A DNA stretch of 64,000 bases from Rhizobium leguminosarum bv. trifolii WSM2297 (GCF_000271845.1 NZ_JH719393.1:1125755-1189754); one strand, 5' to 3'. Positions 9,066 to 18,265 are shown, counted from the stretch's first letter. Numbers and translations: made by a program. Notes: generated from the sequence alone by a model not told the origin.

Positions 9066-10886
9066 ATGATCCTTAAGTTGCAGAATGCCATACTTGAAAT
9101 GATCGCCAAGGGCGAACCCTTGGGAATTACGATCGAGCAGCTCTGTCGCAAGGTCGAGAAGGTTGCTCCCAGGGTCACCGCGTCAGTGCAGAGGTTCGAC
9201 GGCGGCCGTCTCCACGGCCTGGCAGGTCCCTCTCTGCCATCGCAATATCTAGCGGCGATCGACAATCTTGAAGTCGGCCCGCTGGTGGGCTCCTGCGGCA
9301 CTGCTGCGTATCTCGGAGAAACGGTGGTCGTGACAGACATCGGGTCCGACCCTCGCTGGCATGATTTCAAAGCCTTGATCATGCCGCTTGGGTTCAAAGC
9401 CTGCTGGTCCAGTCCGATCAAGAGTGGCGAGCGCGTCGTCGGGACTTTCGCCTTCTACTATCGGGAGCGCACCGGCCCCAGCGCTGCCGAACAAGAGCTT
9501 GTCGACGCCTGTGTTCACCTGTGCTCGATCGCGATCGACCGGGAAGAAAGGGTGATGGAACGTCAGCGCCTGATCTATAGGGACGCTCTGACGGGTCTAT
9601 CCAATCGCGCGCGCTTTGATCAGTTACTTACGAAAGATCTTTCGACATCTGGTCGCGCCTGGGGCATCTTGCTCGCCGACGTCGACAATCTGAAACTGGT
9701 GAACGATACCTTCGGTCACGCCGCGGGTGACGCGTTGATCAAGGTCGTCGCTGACCGAATTTCGGCCGTGGCCGGCGCGGAAAGCGCTTTCCGGCTCGGC
9801 GGAGATGAATTCGCAATCATTGTGTCTGGCGAAAAAGGTATCGATCTTAACGCCAAAGCTATGAAAATCCTGGAGGCTCTTTCACCTCCTTGTTCCTGCG
9901 ACGGCCACGTCATTTTTCCCGCCGCGACGATCGGCGGTGCGCTTGCAGAGGAGAATCAAACTCCAGATGAGATCCGCCGCAACGCTGATGTCGCGTTGTA
10001 TCACGCGAAGGAGCGCAGCCGCGGCCAGTTCGTGGAATTTTCTCCCGGCTTGGGCACGGCATTGATCCGGCGGTCCAGAGCAGTTCGGGATGTTGGAGTG
10101 GCACTCGCAGAGGATCGGATCGACCCCCACTACCAGCCGATCGTCCGCCTCGATACGCATGAGGTTGTCGGGTTCGAAGCGCTGTGCCGAATGACGACGG
10201 CATCCGGCGAACTAATCGCCGCTGCCCATTTTCGGGAAGCCACCAAAGACGCACATGTCGCAGCTGAATTGACACAGCGGATGTTTACGCGGGTTGCAAG
10301 CGACATTCGCCAATGGCTCGACAGTGGGCTTCCAGTGCAGCATGTTGGCATCAACCTCTCGGCCGCCGATTTTCGCGGTGGCAATTTACGAGACCGGCTT
10401 TGCCAGATCTTCGGCTGCGCTGACGTTCCTCTAAAGCACATCATTCTCGAAGTGACCGAATCCGTCTATCTTGGGCAACGGGACGACGTGGTGGCGAAGG
10501 AAATAAAAGCCCTTCGCTCGGAAGGGGTGCGGGTCGCCCTCGACGATTTTGGAACCGGTTACGCATCCCTGACCAACCTGCTGACTACCCCGGTCGACGT
10601 CATCAAAATTGATAAATCTTTTGTTGATCGGATGGTGCCAGGTGATGCAGGGTTGTTCATCGTTGATGGCCTTATGGGGATAGCCCGCAACCTCGGGATC
10701 CGGGTGGTTGCAGTGGGCATTGAGACGGAATCGCAAGTCCATCAGGTAAGCAAGCTCGGTTGCATCCTCGGTCAAGGATACCTGTTTTCCAAGGCCCTCG
10801 ATCGCACCCTCGCCGCGCAAGTTCTAGAGCAGCGCGGACAGCGGCTCAGTGAAAGCAAACCGCCCGCGAAAGCCGTTGGACAATAG
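9066..10886 (+). CDS. GAF-GGDEF-EAL cyclic-di-GMP signalling protein
   Basis: The 606-aa protein has a GAF sensor domain (about 15-160), a diguanylate cyclase domain with intact G-G-D-E-F at 245-249, and an EAL phosphodiesterase domain (about 345-590) with F-E-A-L, D-D-F-G-T-G-Y and I-K-I-D-K-S-F. No RxxD inhibitory site precedes GGDEF. The usual A-E-G-V-E-T of EAL domains reads A-V-G-I-E-T, so phosphodiesterase activity may be altered. No membrane helix is seen, so it is cytosolic. The HD-GYP gene follows after 88 bases on the same strand and the two may be co-transcribed. Confidence 0.92.
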   Translation: MILKLQNAILEMIAKGEPLGITIEQLCRKVEKVAPRVTASVQRFDGGRLHGLAGPSLPSQYLAAIDNLEVGPLVGSCGTAAYLGETVVVTDIGSDPRWHDFKALIMPLGFKACWSSPIKSGERVVGTFAFYYRERTGPSAAEQELVDACVHLCSIAIDREERVMERQRLIYRDALTGLSNRARFDQLLTKDLSTSGRAWGILLADVDNLKLVNDTFGHAAGDALIKVVADRISAVAGAESAFRLGGDEFAIIVSGEKGIDLNAKAMKILEALSPPCSCDGHVIFPAATIGGALAEENQTPDEIRRNADVALYHAKERSRGQFVEFSPGLGTALIRRSRAVRDVGVALAEDRIDPHYQPIVRLDTHEVVGFEALCRMTTASGELIAAAHFREATKDAHVAAELTQRMFTRVASDIRQWLDSGLPVQHVGINLSAADFRGGNLRDRLCQIFGCADVPLKHIILEVTESVYLGQRDDVVAKEIKALRSEGVRVALDDFGTGYASLTNLLTTPVDVIKIDKSFVDRMVPGDAGLFIVDGLMGIARNLGIRVVAVGIETESQVHQVSKLGCILGQGYLFSKALDRTLAAQVLEQRGQRLSESKPPAKAVGQ

Positions 10887-10974
10887 AAGTGGAGACTTGG
10901 TGCCATGCACAAAACGTTCAAGCTTTTCATTTAAGGCTAACGCTAACTACTGAAATCACTTTGAAGGCCAGGCG

Positions 10975-11937
10975 ATGCGAAAGAGGATACAGGTTGGCCA
11001 ACTTCGTGTGGGAATGTATGTCGAGGATTTGGAGGTTGGGGGAGAGCGCAATATTCGGCGGTTTCAGCCATTCCTGATTTCATCCGCCAGCGACCTCGAG
11101 CGACTTGCAGCGAGCCACGTTAGGACCGTTGTGATCGACGTCTTTAAAGGCGCCGACGTGGAGTCGAGCGTATCGACGCATCGCAACGGACGAGAGGCGT
11201 TCGAGGCTCACCTTCTCACTATTTTCTGTGCGAAGGACATTGACCGGGCGCGGCAATCTATCGAGGAGATCGGTCCACACATTCGGCACATGCTTTCCGA
11301 CTCCCGGATCAAGGGGTGCTTTGACGGTGAAGTTGCGACCTCTGCGGTGGAGCAGATCATGTCTGCCGCCTTGGACAATGCAGGTGCGTTGATTGCGGTC
11401 TCAAGGCTCAAGGAGAAAGACGAAACAACCTTCCTCCACTCGCTTGCCGTGAGCGCTTTGATGGTCACTTTCGCGCGTGGCCTCGGGCATCGAGAGGAGG
11501 ACGTCAAACTCCTGGGACTGGGCGGACTAGTTCACGACTTGGGCAAGATGGCCCTCCCGGATGACATCTTGACGAACACGGGGAGACTTTCGGCCGAGGA
11601 GATGGAGCTCGTTCGAACGCACCCTCAGCGAAGTTTTGAGATGATTTCAGCAACTGGCCAGTTCCCCCCGGAAGTGCTCGATATTTGCCGCTTTCATCAC
11701 GAGAAATACGATGGCTCTGGGTATCCCGACGGTCGGTTAGGAAAAACCATTCCCTATGCAGCTCGGCTTGCGTCCATTTGCGATGTCTATGAAGCTTTGA
11801 CGACCATCAGACCTTACAAGCGTGCGTTTTCTCAGTCTGAAGCCATTGATATCATGATGAACTCGCCGGGCCACTTCGACAGCGTGCTGCTCTCAAAGTT
11901 CGTTTCGAAAATGGTGATTGGCGGCACGATCCGTTAG
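10975..11937 (+). CDS. HD-GYP cyclic-di-GMP phosphodiesterase with DUF3391 domain
   Basis: Residues about 1-130 form the DUF3391 region that usually precedes HD-GYP domains. The catalytic domain shows His155, H-D-L-G-K at 187-191, His216, H-H at 241-242 and D-G-S-G-Y-P at 246-251, so the metal ligands and the GYP signature are intact. It should hydrolyse cyclic di-GMP to pGpG or GMP. Its position just downstream of the GGDEF-EAL gene suggests a small signalling unit in which synthesis and breakdown are controlled together. Confidence 0.92.
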   Translation: MRKRIQVGQLRVGMYVEDLEVGGERNIRRFQPFLISSASDLERLAASHVRTVVIDVFKGADVESSVSTHRNGREAFEAHLLTIFCAKDIDRARQSIEEIGPHIRHMLSDSRIKGCFDGEVATSAVEQIMSAALDNAGALIAVSRLKEKDETTFLHSLAVSALMVTFARGLGHREEDVKLLGLGGLVHDLGKMALPDDILTNTGRLSAEEMELVRTHPQRSFEMISATGQFPPEVLDICRFHHEKYDGSGYPDGRLGKTIPYAARLASICDVYEALTTIRPYKRAFSQSEAIDIMMNSPGHFDSVLLSKFVSKMVIGGTIR

Positions 11938-11980
11938 GGACGGCTCCGGTCCTGGACAGACAAGTTCCGGCTAGCCGTGC

Positions 11981-12060
11981 GACGAAGGCCTACTTCCACG
12001 TCGATATTGCCGAGGTGCAGACGGCCGAGGGAAACTCTATCTTCGTGGCTGAGAGGATAA
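11981..12060 (+). mobile_element. IS481-type transposase fragment
   Basis: The plus strand reads T-K-A-Y-F-H-V-D-I-A-E-V-Q-T-A-E-G-N-S-I-F-V-A. This matches the catalytic-core start of IS481-family transposases (F-H-I-D-I-A-E-V with the first Asp). Only about 27 codons are recognisable and no ends or duplications are seen. The fragment abuts a copy of the stress-promoter box at 12073. Confidence 0.45.
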
Positions 12061-12072
12061 TGTATCCGTCTG

Positions 12073-12092
12073 GTTCCTGTACGCTTTCGGAC
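12073..12092 (-). repeat. Remnant of the stress-promoter box
   Basis: The minus strand carries GTCCGAAAGCGTACAGGAAC, matching the upstream box and -35 region of the promoters at 148-188 and 18809-18848. The -10 position 16 bases downstream is CCTC rather than CGTT, and transposase-like sequence begins there. This promoter looks truncated. Confidence 0.5.
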
Positions 12093-12149
12093 AGATCATA
12101 GGGTCGGAAAGGGGATGTCAGGTGAGCTGATCGGCACCCTATTAGGGAC

Positions 12150-12216
12150 GGTGATAGGCTACGGGCCAATATGAAATGACCTGGTTGTAGACTAACTGGC
12201 AGAAGGCGACGTCAAT
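12150..12216 (-). pseudogene. Relic of the small protein family at 323-517
   Basis: The minus strand reads D-V-A-F-C-Q-L-V-Y-N-Q-V-I-S, matching V-A-L-C-Q-R-V-Y-N-H-V-I-S of the small protein encoded at 323-517. The similarity is lost on both sides. It lies a short way from the promoter-box remnant at 12073, while the intact relative lies a few hundred bases from the promoter box at 168-188, so a larger ancestral duplication is possible. Confidence 0.45.
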
Positions 12217-12287
12217 TTGTCCAACAAAGGAGGGTCTCAAAGGCGACGGAATCTTAAATACTACGCCTTAAGATTTGCGGCTGCCAG

Positions 12288-13940
12288 TTGGCCTTGTATC
12301 AACCGCATGGAAGAAAGAATTGGTGGATGCCCGAAACTACTCGCCGAATGGAAGAATTTGCCGCAGCAAAGTCCTTCAGCGAGGGGCGCGACCATACCGC
12401 TGACGGAAATCTGAGCGAAAAACTGAGCAGCATGGAAGCGGCACTGGATCGGGATCCCGAAGGCGTTTCTATATTCAACCGGGTGGGTCGGCTAGACTAC
12501 GTCAATCCGTCTTTCTGCACGATTTATGAAATTTGCTCGGCCCGAGACATAGTTGGGCTGTCGGTCAAAGAATTGGAGACGCTGGTGGCGCGGGCACATC
12601 TGAGCCAGAGCCGGCCACAATGCCTTTTCGCTCCGTCGTCCGAAAGCCGCCAAAGCAAAAACCCTGAGCGCATGTCGATAATCCTCCAGTCGGGTCGGGG
12701 CGTAAAGATCTGCCACTATCCCTTTGAGAGAGGTGGATGGATTTCCCGACACGTCCTGGACGATGAAATGAAATCCAGAAACAAGCCAACCGAAGAGCTC
12801 ATTTCGCTTCAAGCCCTCATAGATCAGCTGCCTGATTATCTATGGGTAAAGGACACCTTCAGCCGCTTCGTGGTTGCCAATCTAGCCCTCGCCCTGGATT
12901 GTGGCCGTCAGCGGTCCAGCGACTTGATAGGGTTGACGGACTTCGACTTGCATGAGGCTCACAAAGCGGCACATTTCAAATTGAAGGAAGAGGAAATTCT
13001 TCGCACCGGTACGCCGATGCTGGACGAGGAAGAGGCCATCGTCGACGCATGCGGCCAGGAAAAATGGCTCTCCTCAAGCAAAATACCACTGCGAAATGGT
13101 TCAGGCGACATTGCCGGCCTCATCGGCGTTGCGCGTGACATCACAGCACGAAAAAAGGCCGAAGAATTGCGGCAAAAAGCGAAGGACCTCGAAGAAAATT
13201 CGCAACAGCTGGAGAAAGCGCTCGATCAGGAGCGGCGCGCCAGCGCGCTGCAGAGGCAGTTTGTCTCGATGGCAAGTCACGAGTTCCGGACCCCGCTTGC
13301 AATAATTGACGGCGCCGCGCAGCGGCTTGTGAGACGTAGCGGAGAGCTTTCGTCGGATTTCGTCGCGGAAAAGTGTCAGCACATCCGCCGGGCGGTCAAC
13401 CGGATGGTCGAGTTGATGGAAAGCATTCTGTCAGTCGGGAGGTTGGAATCCGGAACAATCGGGATAAAGTTCGAAGAACTTCCGCTAAGGGATCTGGTCT
13501 CCCTTTGCTGCAAGCGGCAGCAGGAACTGGCTGAGAACCACCGCATCTCGACGGAATTCGGGGAATTGCCGAAGATGATCGTGGGAGATCGGTCTGCGCT
13601 CGAACAGGTGATCACCAATCTGCTGTCGAATGCAGTCAAATATTCACCCACCTCACCGCAAATCGACATTCGATGCTGGCAAGAAGGCAATTGTGTTCAT
13701 GTCGCTGTGCAAGATTACGGGATAGGCATCGATCAGGATGATCTGCCGAAAATGTTCGAACGGTATTTTCGAGCGAGGACATCCACCGGAATAGCAGGCA
13801 CTGGCATCGGTCTCACTCTAGTCAAGCAAATCGTCGAACTCCACGGTGGCCGAATAAGCGTCGTAAGCCACAGGGGAGAAGGCTCCAGGTTTACGGTTTC
13901 CTTGCCGATCGGTGGGCCAGAAAATATATCCTCGTGCTAG
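12288..13940 (+). CDS. PAS-containing sensor histidine kinase
   Basis: Up to 550 aa if translation starts at 12288; in-frame ATGs at 12327 and 12348 are alternatives and none has a strong ribosome binding site. Two PAS-like domains lie at about 45-140 and 170-290, the second ending G-V-A-R-D-I-T-A-R-K-K. A short coiled coil follows, then the H-box S-M-A-S-H-E-F-R-T-P-L with His331. The ATPase domain has N-L-L-S-N-A-V-K-Y-S, D-Y-G-I-G-I and G-T-G-I-G-L-T. There is no transmembrane helix. No response regulator is adjacent, so it is an orphan kinase. Confidence 0.88.
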   Translation: MALYQPHGRKNWWMPETTRRMEEFAAAKSFSEGRDHTADGNLSEKLSSMEAALDRDPEGVSIFNRVGRLDYVNPSFCTIYEICSARDIVGLSVKELETLVARAHLSQSRPQCLFAPSSESRQSKNPERMSIILQSGRGVKICHYPFERGGWISRHVLDDEMKSRNKPTEELISLQALIDQLPDYLWVKDTFSRFVVANLALALDCGRQRSSDLIGLTDFDLHEAHKAAHFKLKEEEILRTGTPMLDEEEAIVDACGQEKWLSSSKIPLRNGSGDIAGLIGVARDITARKKAEELRQKAKDLEENSQQLEKALDQERRASALQRQFVSMASHEFRTPLAIIDGAAQRLVRRSGELSSDFVAEKCQHIRRAVNRMVELMESILSVGRLESGTIGIKFEELPLRDLVSLCCKRQQELAENHRISTEFGELPKMIVGDRSALEQVITNLLSNAVKYSPTSPQIDIRCWQEGNCVHVAVQDYGIGIDQDDLPKMFERYFRARTSTGIAGTGIGLTLVKQIVELHGGRISVVSHRGEGSRFTVSLPIGGPENISSC

Positions 13941-14179
13941 ACCGGCATCCGGAACAGGAACGCCGCCATCGGTTTTGAAGAAATTCCGCCGTTGTTCCTC
14001 CTTGCTGATGCTCGGGCATGATCTCGAAACTTGTGTGGGGTTGGCGGTGTCACCCGGACCCCGCGGCTGAGAGCCGCATATCTCGATCGGCTCGATTATA
14101 CCGGCGGCTACGTGTCACTCGGAATGGGCAGTGCCGGTCGAGTAGGAGACTTCGAGCTTTCTTTCAACGCCGACAAGAA

Positions 14180-14458
14180 CTACTGCCGAGCGCTTTCGTC
14201 TGAAACATGTCCGTCATCGACCCCTTCGCAGGCTTCAAAGGCCGCGATGTAAGCCTTTCCGTCAGATACTGGCCAACGGGCCGACAGGAGATCGAACGCC
14301 TGTTCTGCCGATCTTACGGTGAGCGACTTTCGCAGGTGCAAAAAACGACACTCGTCCACAAGACACATGCTCCATCGCTGGCGTGAAACCCGCCAAACGG
14401 AGCGCCCGCTATCCCCCAATTTGAGTCTACGACGAAGGGTCCTCGCGCTTATTTTCAA
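14180..14458 (-). pseudogene. DUF982-like small protein, possibly interrupted
   Basis: The segment L-T-V-R-S-A-E-Q-A-F-D-L-L with R-W-P, A-Y-I-A-A-F-E-A-C and S-D-E-S-A-R fits the DUF982 family, common in rhizobia. The family usually continues about 15 residues beyond the A-R pair. Here TAG at 14182-14180 ends the frame, while F-L-S-A-L-K-E-S follows in the same frame. The gene therefore looks cut by a nonsense mutation. The N-terminal part before L-T-V-R is not family-like. Confidence 0.5.
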
Positions 14459-14666
14459 TCATTCGGAGGTCCAGTGCCTGTCGCAACTGGCACGCTGACA
14501 GGTCTGTGTTTGCACTTAAAAGATCAACGGCGGCAGCGTATGCGGCTTGCGCGCAATCCCCGCCTGCGTCGAGGGAGTTCGCGCCGCACCAGTCGGCTAT
14601 TACCTTCGCGAGCATCTCTATGTGCCGCTCGGAGAGTTCCGGAAGATTTAGGAGGTTTAGAGACAT
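14427..14666 (-). CDS. Small hypothetical protein (79 aa)
   Basis: The protein starts M-S-L-N-L-L-N-L-P-E-L-S-E-R-H and contains E-M-L-A-K-V-I-A-D-W-C with an alanine-rich helix, so it is predicted helical and soluble. No catalytic motif, signal or membrane segment is seen. It overlaps the start of the neighbouring DUF982-like frame by about 30 bases. It resembles small rhizobial hypotheticals, with no known function. Confidence 0.55.
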   Translation of the reverse strand: MSLNLLNLPELSERHIEMLAKVIADWCGANSLDAGGDCAQAAYAAAVDLLSANTDLSACQLRQALDLRMIENKREDPSS

Positions 14667-14944
14667 TATCGTGGCTCACCTGAGGCAAGAGCACGTCTGA
14701 TCTCCCAATCGGCCTCGCCCTGCTAAGATCGCCGTCCGGAGTATTCTACGCTTATATTGCGCGATGGTATGATGGTCCGCATTGAGCCGAGGTCGGAGTG
14801 GCAGCGACCAATCGTATCAGTCCAACGGCTGCGTTACTGCTGAAAATCAACTGCCCCCGAATATGGCCGACAGTACCCTTCCTGGTGTCGCCGCTTCACA
14901 ACCCCGACCAGCTACGTCATGGCACCGAATTTCTGAAAGGCCGA

Positions 14945-15180
14945 TCACCGTGCCAGCGACTTTCCAGAGAGCAGTTGCCAGATGCGGCGCATCTTCTGGA
15001 GCCGTGAGGAAATCCGTTCCTTTGCGGGAGGAACCAACATGCCGTTGCGGAAATCGGCCCAGGCCTGGGCTTCCAGCCTCGTTTTTCGGTCGAACCTTCC
15101 CCGTCGACGAGTTGACTGCCGGTCTGATGATCGATGACCGACCACATTCCGTTTTCGAGTGCTTGTATCTCGTAGCGCTG
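14945..15180 (-). pseudogene. Small hypothetical, probably frameshifted
   Basis: A protein-like start M-Q-R-Y-E-I-Q-A-L-E-N-G-M-W-S-V runs to E-G-S-T-E-K near 15080. The more natural continuation R-L-E-A-Q-A-W-A-D-F-R-N-G-M is in the next frame, ending at 14945. The joined product would be about 78 aa. No family is recognised and the case rests on composition only. Confidence 0.3.
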
Positions 15181-15255
15181 CATACTGAATCCATCGTGCG
15201 GGAGCGTAACATCAACCTGAAATCCCTTAGAAATCAACGCGACCGACGCGTCGCT

Positions 15256-15459
15256 TCACATATACTTTGGTGAGATGGTGAACCCCGGGTTACCCCGAGC
15301 AGGAACACAGGAATACCTTCCGCATATGTCGCGACGGTCGAGAGGTTCGCTAGCAGCGAAGGTGCGGGCCCACGCGGCCTCTCGATGAACCTTCAGAAAT
15401 GCTCGCGCATCCTCTGGATACATCTCTCGAACCGATGCCGCCTTCTGTTGCCCTTCCAT
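15256..15459 (-). CDS. Short open frame, possible GNAT N-terminal remnant
   Basis: The part reading E-D-A-R-A-F-L-K-V-H-R-E-A resembles the first strand and helix of GNAT acetyltransferases, where this helix is followed by the catalytic domain. Nothing after residue 30 fits the family. It is either a degenerate 5' remnant or a chance frame. Confidence 0.2.
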   Translation of the reverse strand: MEGQQKAASVREMYPEDARAFLKVHREAAWARTFAASEPLDRRDICGRYSCVPARGNPGFTISPKYM

Positions 15460-15492
15460 GCTCCGTCAACTCCGAGGCTGGCGTCCACCTCT

Positions 15493-16725
15493 TCACGCCC
15501 CGGTCAACGCACCATAGACGAGTGCGCGCAGCTCTTTGCGCACAGGAATGGCGTGTGAAGGCAGCAGTTGCGTGAAGAGAATGACAACCATGTCGTCGAC
15601 CGGGCTCACCCAGAAGAAGGTGCCTGCCGCGCCGCCCCAGCCATAGTCTCCCACCTGCGCCGAAATTTGTGCCTTGGCCGGATCAAGGACGACAGAGCCC
15701 AACAGACCGAACCCGACGCCATCAAACTGGGTTTCGGCCCAAACTTCGGCTGCGAGCGAGGCAAGATCGCCCGGCAGGTGATTGCACGCCGCCAATCTCA
15801 AAGTGCGGGGACTGAGGATGCGTTCGCCGTTGAGTTCACCTCCAGCCCGCAGCATTTCGGCGAACCGCCAATAGTCGTCGATGGTTCCGACGAGCCCGCC
15901 GCCGCCGCAGAACGTGTCAACCTTGCCTTGCCGCCACTCCGAAACCTCGGGCGCTTCGTGCAAAGCCATTCCGCCAGCCATGGCCTCATAGAGCGGGGGA
16001 AAACGGCTGATCCCAGACCCTGGCACAGAGAAGCCGGTGTCGGTCATGCCGAGGGGCTCGAAGATGCGAGTCGCGAAGTACTTGTCGAGCGTCATTCCGG
16101 AAACGACTTCAACGATGCGCCCGATGACATCTAACCCGGTGCTGTATTGCCATTTCGTGCCCGGCTCCCATTCCAATGGCAGCTCGGCGATCCTGCGCAC
16201 CATCTTGTCCAGCCCACCGTAGGCAAGTGCGAGGCCGAGTTTTTCTTTGGCATAAGCTTCGCCGAGTATTCCGGGGTTCGTAAAAAGGCTTAGGCCAGAT
16301 GTGTGGGTCAGCAGATGACGGATCGTCATCTTCGTTTTGACGGGCACCGTTTGGTCGAGCGACTTTGCGTCCGGTATCAGAAGTTGCCTATTTTTGAATT
16401 CCGGCAGGTAAGCTTCTACCGGATCGTCGAGATGCACGCGCGCCTCCTCGTACAGCATCATCAGCGCTACGGCAGTGACAGGCTTGGTCATCGAGTAGAT
16501 GCGGCCGATGAGGTCGCGATGCCAAGGCCGCTTGGCTTCGACGTCGGCGTGCCCGGCGCAGTCGAAAAAGGCGAGTTCTCCATGACGCGCGATGAGCACC
16601 GCACCCCCCGGCCAGCGCCCGGTGTCGGCATATCGCTGCATCCACAGCTTCAGTCGCGCCAGCCGCGCCTTGTCGAAGCCGAGGTGCCCAGGGTCACGAA
16701 CTGGTTCGCTACCAAGTTGACTCAT
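15493..16725 (-). CDS. Serine hydrolase of the beta-lactamase/esterase (class C-like) family
   Basis: The start at 16725 (M-S-Q-L-G-S-E-P) has GGA about ten bases upstream; the longer frame to 16866 adds 47 atypical residues. The 410-aa product has the nucleophile motif S-M-T-K, the Tyr motif Y-S-T-G and a C-terminal Y-G-W-G-G in place of the K-T-G box. This pattern is typical of EstB-like esterases and D-aminopeptidase-like penicillin-binding relatives rather than true beta-lactamases. No signal peptide is present, so it is likely cytoplasmic. The natural substrate is unknown. Confidence 0.85.
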   Translation of the reverse strand: MSQLGSEPVRDPGHLGFDKARLARLKLWMQRYADTGRWPGGAVLIARHGELAFFDCAGHADVEAKRPWHRDLIGRIYSMTKPVTAVALMMLYEEARVHLDDPVEAYLPEFKNRQLLIPDAKSLDQTVPVKTKMTIRHLLTHTSGLSLFTNPGILGEAYAKEKLGLALAYGGLDKMVRRIAELPLEWEPGTKWQYSTGLDVIGRIVEVVSGMTLDKYFATRIFEPLGMTDTGFSVPGSGISRFPPLYEAMAGGMALHEAPEVSEWRQGKVDTFCGGGGLVGTIDDYWRFAEMLRAGGELNGERILSPRTLRLAACNHLPGDLASLAAEVWAETQFDGVGFGLLGSVVLDPAKAQISAQVGDYGWGGAAGTFFWVSPVDDMVVILFTQLLPSHAIPVRKELRALVYGALTGA

Positions 16726-17331
16726 CGCGCATGTCCTGTCGCAGGCGAAGGTACTTTGGACAATCCTGCGCTTTCCCCGCATTATTGCAATAGTTGCCTG
16801 CGTGTAGCGAGTTCGTTGGGCTCCATTTTGGTTCCCCTTCCTTTTATCCTGTCGAGGTTGGGACACAGGAACGCATGAAGTGTCTTAGGAGTATCGCAAC
16901 CGCTTCGGCGCTCGGACGGCGCTCGCTCGGCGGTTATTTCGTGCGCAGTTTGTGTGCGGTAAAGCCTCGAAGGACCGTCGATGAAGGGAGTCGGAGGAAC
17001 GTACATCATTTGTTACTTCGCACCTGCGGTAATTGTCATACGATTCAAATGCTAAATAATCACAAAAATCAGTTGCTTACTCGAGGTTTCTCGACTACGT
17101 TTTTTCACAGGGGAACTCCGAAATAACCGGCTCTCGCCGATACTCTGTGGTCTTTGACCTCGCTTGAGGGGAGGATGATGACGTTGTTTGTCCGACTTCG
17201 TTTCTTCGTGCAGCGAGTGCGTGATCTCGTCTCGATCCGATACCGACCTACGCCGGCAATCTGACGCGTCGTAAACCCTTTGTTCCACTTTTCTAAGATG
17301 GTGCTCCCGTGTAGCGCGTCCGAGGTTTGTT
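16726..17331. other. No confident gene
   Basis: This 600-base gap contains only overlapping low-quality frames on both strands. No ribosome binding site, recognised family, repeat or terminator stands out. It separates the serine hydrolase from a run of small plus-strand genes. Confidence 0.4.
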
Positions 17332-17526
17332 ATGCAAAAGCAAGCTGTCGTATTCAATGGTCAGGAAGTCGGGATCGCGGTCCCTGTCGAAAACCGCCTC
17401 AAATTCATCGCTGTCCGCTTCAATGTCATCGACCTGGACAACAGGCTCTTCGACACGGTGACCGAAATCCGGCGCGCCATTACAGAGCATCTCGCGTCCA
17501 GCGGTCGTGCGATCACCTCGCACTGA
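17332..17526 (+). CDS. Small hypothetical protein (64 aa)
   Basis: GAGGT lies about eight bases before the ATG. The product M-Q-K-Q-A-V-V-F-N-G-Q-E-V-G-I-A-V-P-V alternates hydrophobic residues like a small beta-rich domain, then ends in a helix. It is soluble with no signal peptide. The family is not recognised. It is one of several short plus-strand genes between 17 and 19 kb. Confidence 0.5.
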   Translation: MQKQAVVFNGQEVGIAVPVENRLKFIAVRFNVIDLDNRLFDTVTEIRRAITEHLASSGRAITSH

Positions 17527-17627
17527 ATGGCAGGAGATATTCTTCAACGTCACGGCACAACTGGGATTGCAGGCTGTCGTATGAAACCTGCAAAGCTGCC
17601 GCGTTTCAACTTGTGGGGAGATGAGGA

Positions 17628-17852
17628 ATGCTGGTCACGAGCGTCCAAGAAACCGAATTGGCCGTGCTCTCGCTGTCCGTTCAATCTTGGTATAGGCACT
17701 ACAAGGCCAAACCGGACGACAAGACATCGGAAATAATCTGCAGCACGGCAGTCGACCTTTTCAATCGCGGCCATCGTACCCAGGAGGAACTCACCAGCAT
17801 ATTAATCGCGCGGTTCCCCCTGACCGCCCAGCGATCACTTGCTAAACCCTAA
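17628..17852 (+). CDS. Small hypothetical protein (74 aa)
   Basis: A strong ribosome binding site (GGGGAGATGAGG) precedes the ATG. The product is helical, with C-S-T-A-V-D-L-F-N-R-G-H-R-T-Q-E-E-L resembling other rhizobial small proteins of unknown function. There is no membrane segment or catalytic motif. It lies 101 bases after the 64-aa gene on the same strand. Confidence 0.5.
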   Translation: MLVTSVQETELAVLSLSVQSWYRHYKAKPDDKTSEIICSTAVDLFNRGHRTQEELTSILIARFPLTAQRSLAKP

Positions 17853-17953
17853 GCAAACCGTCTCCTGTACGTTGGGCGGCCATCAATCGCGCAGTTGGTC
17901 GTTCGCCCAACGATTGCTGGATTGATCATACACCTTCGTGCGCCGGGCTGTCG

Positions 17954-18265
17954 CTATTCCTCCTGGAGTTGCCAACCCGATTTTGGTTTGGGCCACCCCT
18001 TCTTTGCTGCCCGGAAATCGGCCTCTATTTCGGCTTTCGCCTTCGCTGCCGTAAGGCCACTTGCCCAGACGGTTATGCGCATTCGGCCCGCTCTGAAAAC
18101 GAAGCGGCGCTCGGTGGCGTTCTTGCCGGCGCTATATCCTGCGCGAAAGCAAGCGCGTGCAGCCGACGAGGAAACGCTGTCACGGAAGGACCCTGGTTGC
18201 GACCGCCACCAGTCGTTAAATGCTACTTCGAAGGCCACAGTTTTGAGTTGATCACGGTCAAACAT
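17954..18265 (-). CDS. Hypothetical protein (103 aa)
   Basis: The start M-F-D-R-D-Q-L-K-T-V-A-F-E-V at 18265 gives a compact protein. A longer frame to 18481 runs antisense through the IS fragment and is less likely. The C-terminal half R-M-R-I-T-V-W-A-S-G-L-T-A-A-K-A-K-A-E-I-E-A is basic and helical. No domain is recognised. Confidence 0.45.
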   Translation of the reverse strand: MFDRDQLKTVAFEVAFNDWWRSQPGSFRDSVSSSAARACFRAGYSAGKNATERRFVFRAGRMRITVWASGLTAAKAKAEIEADFRAAKKGWPKPKSGWQLQEE

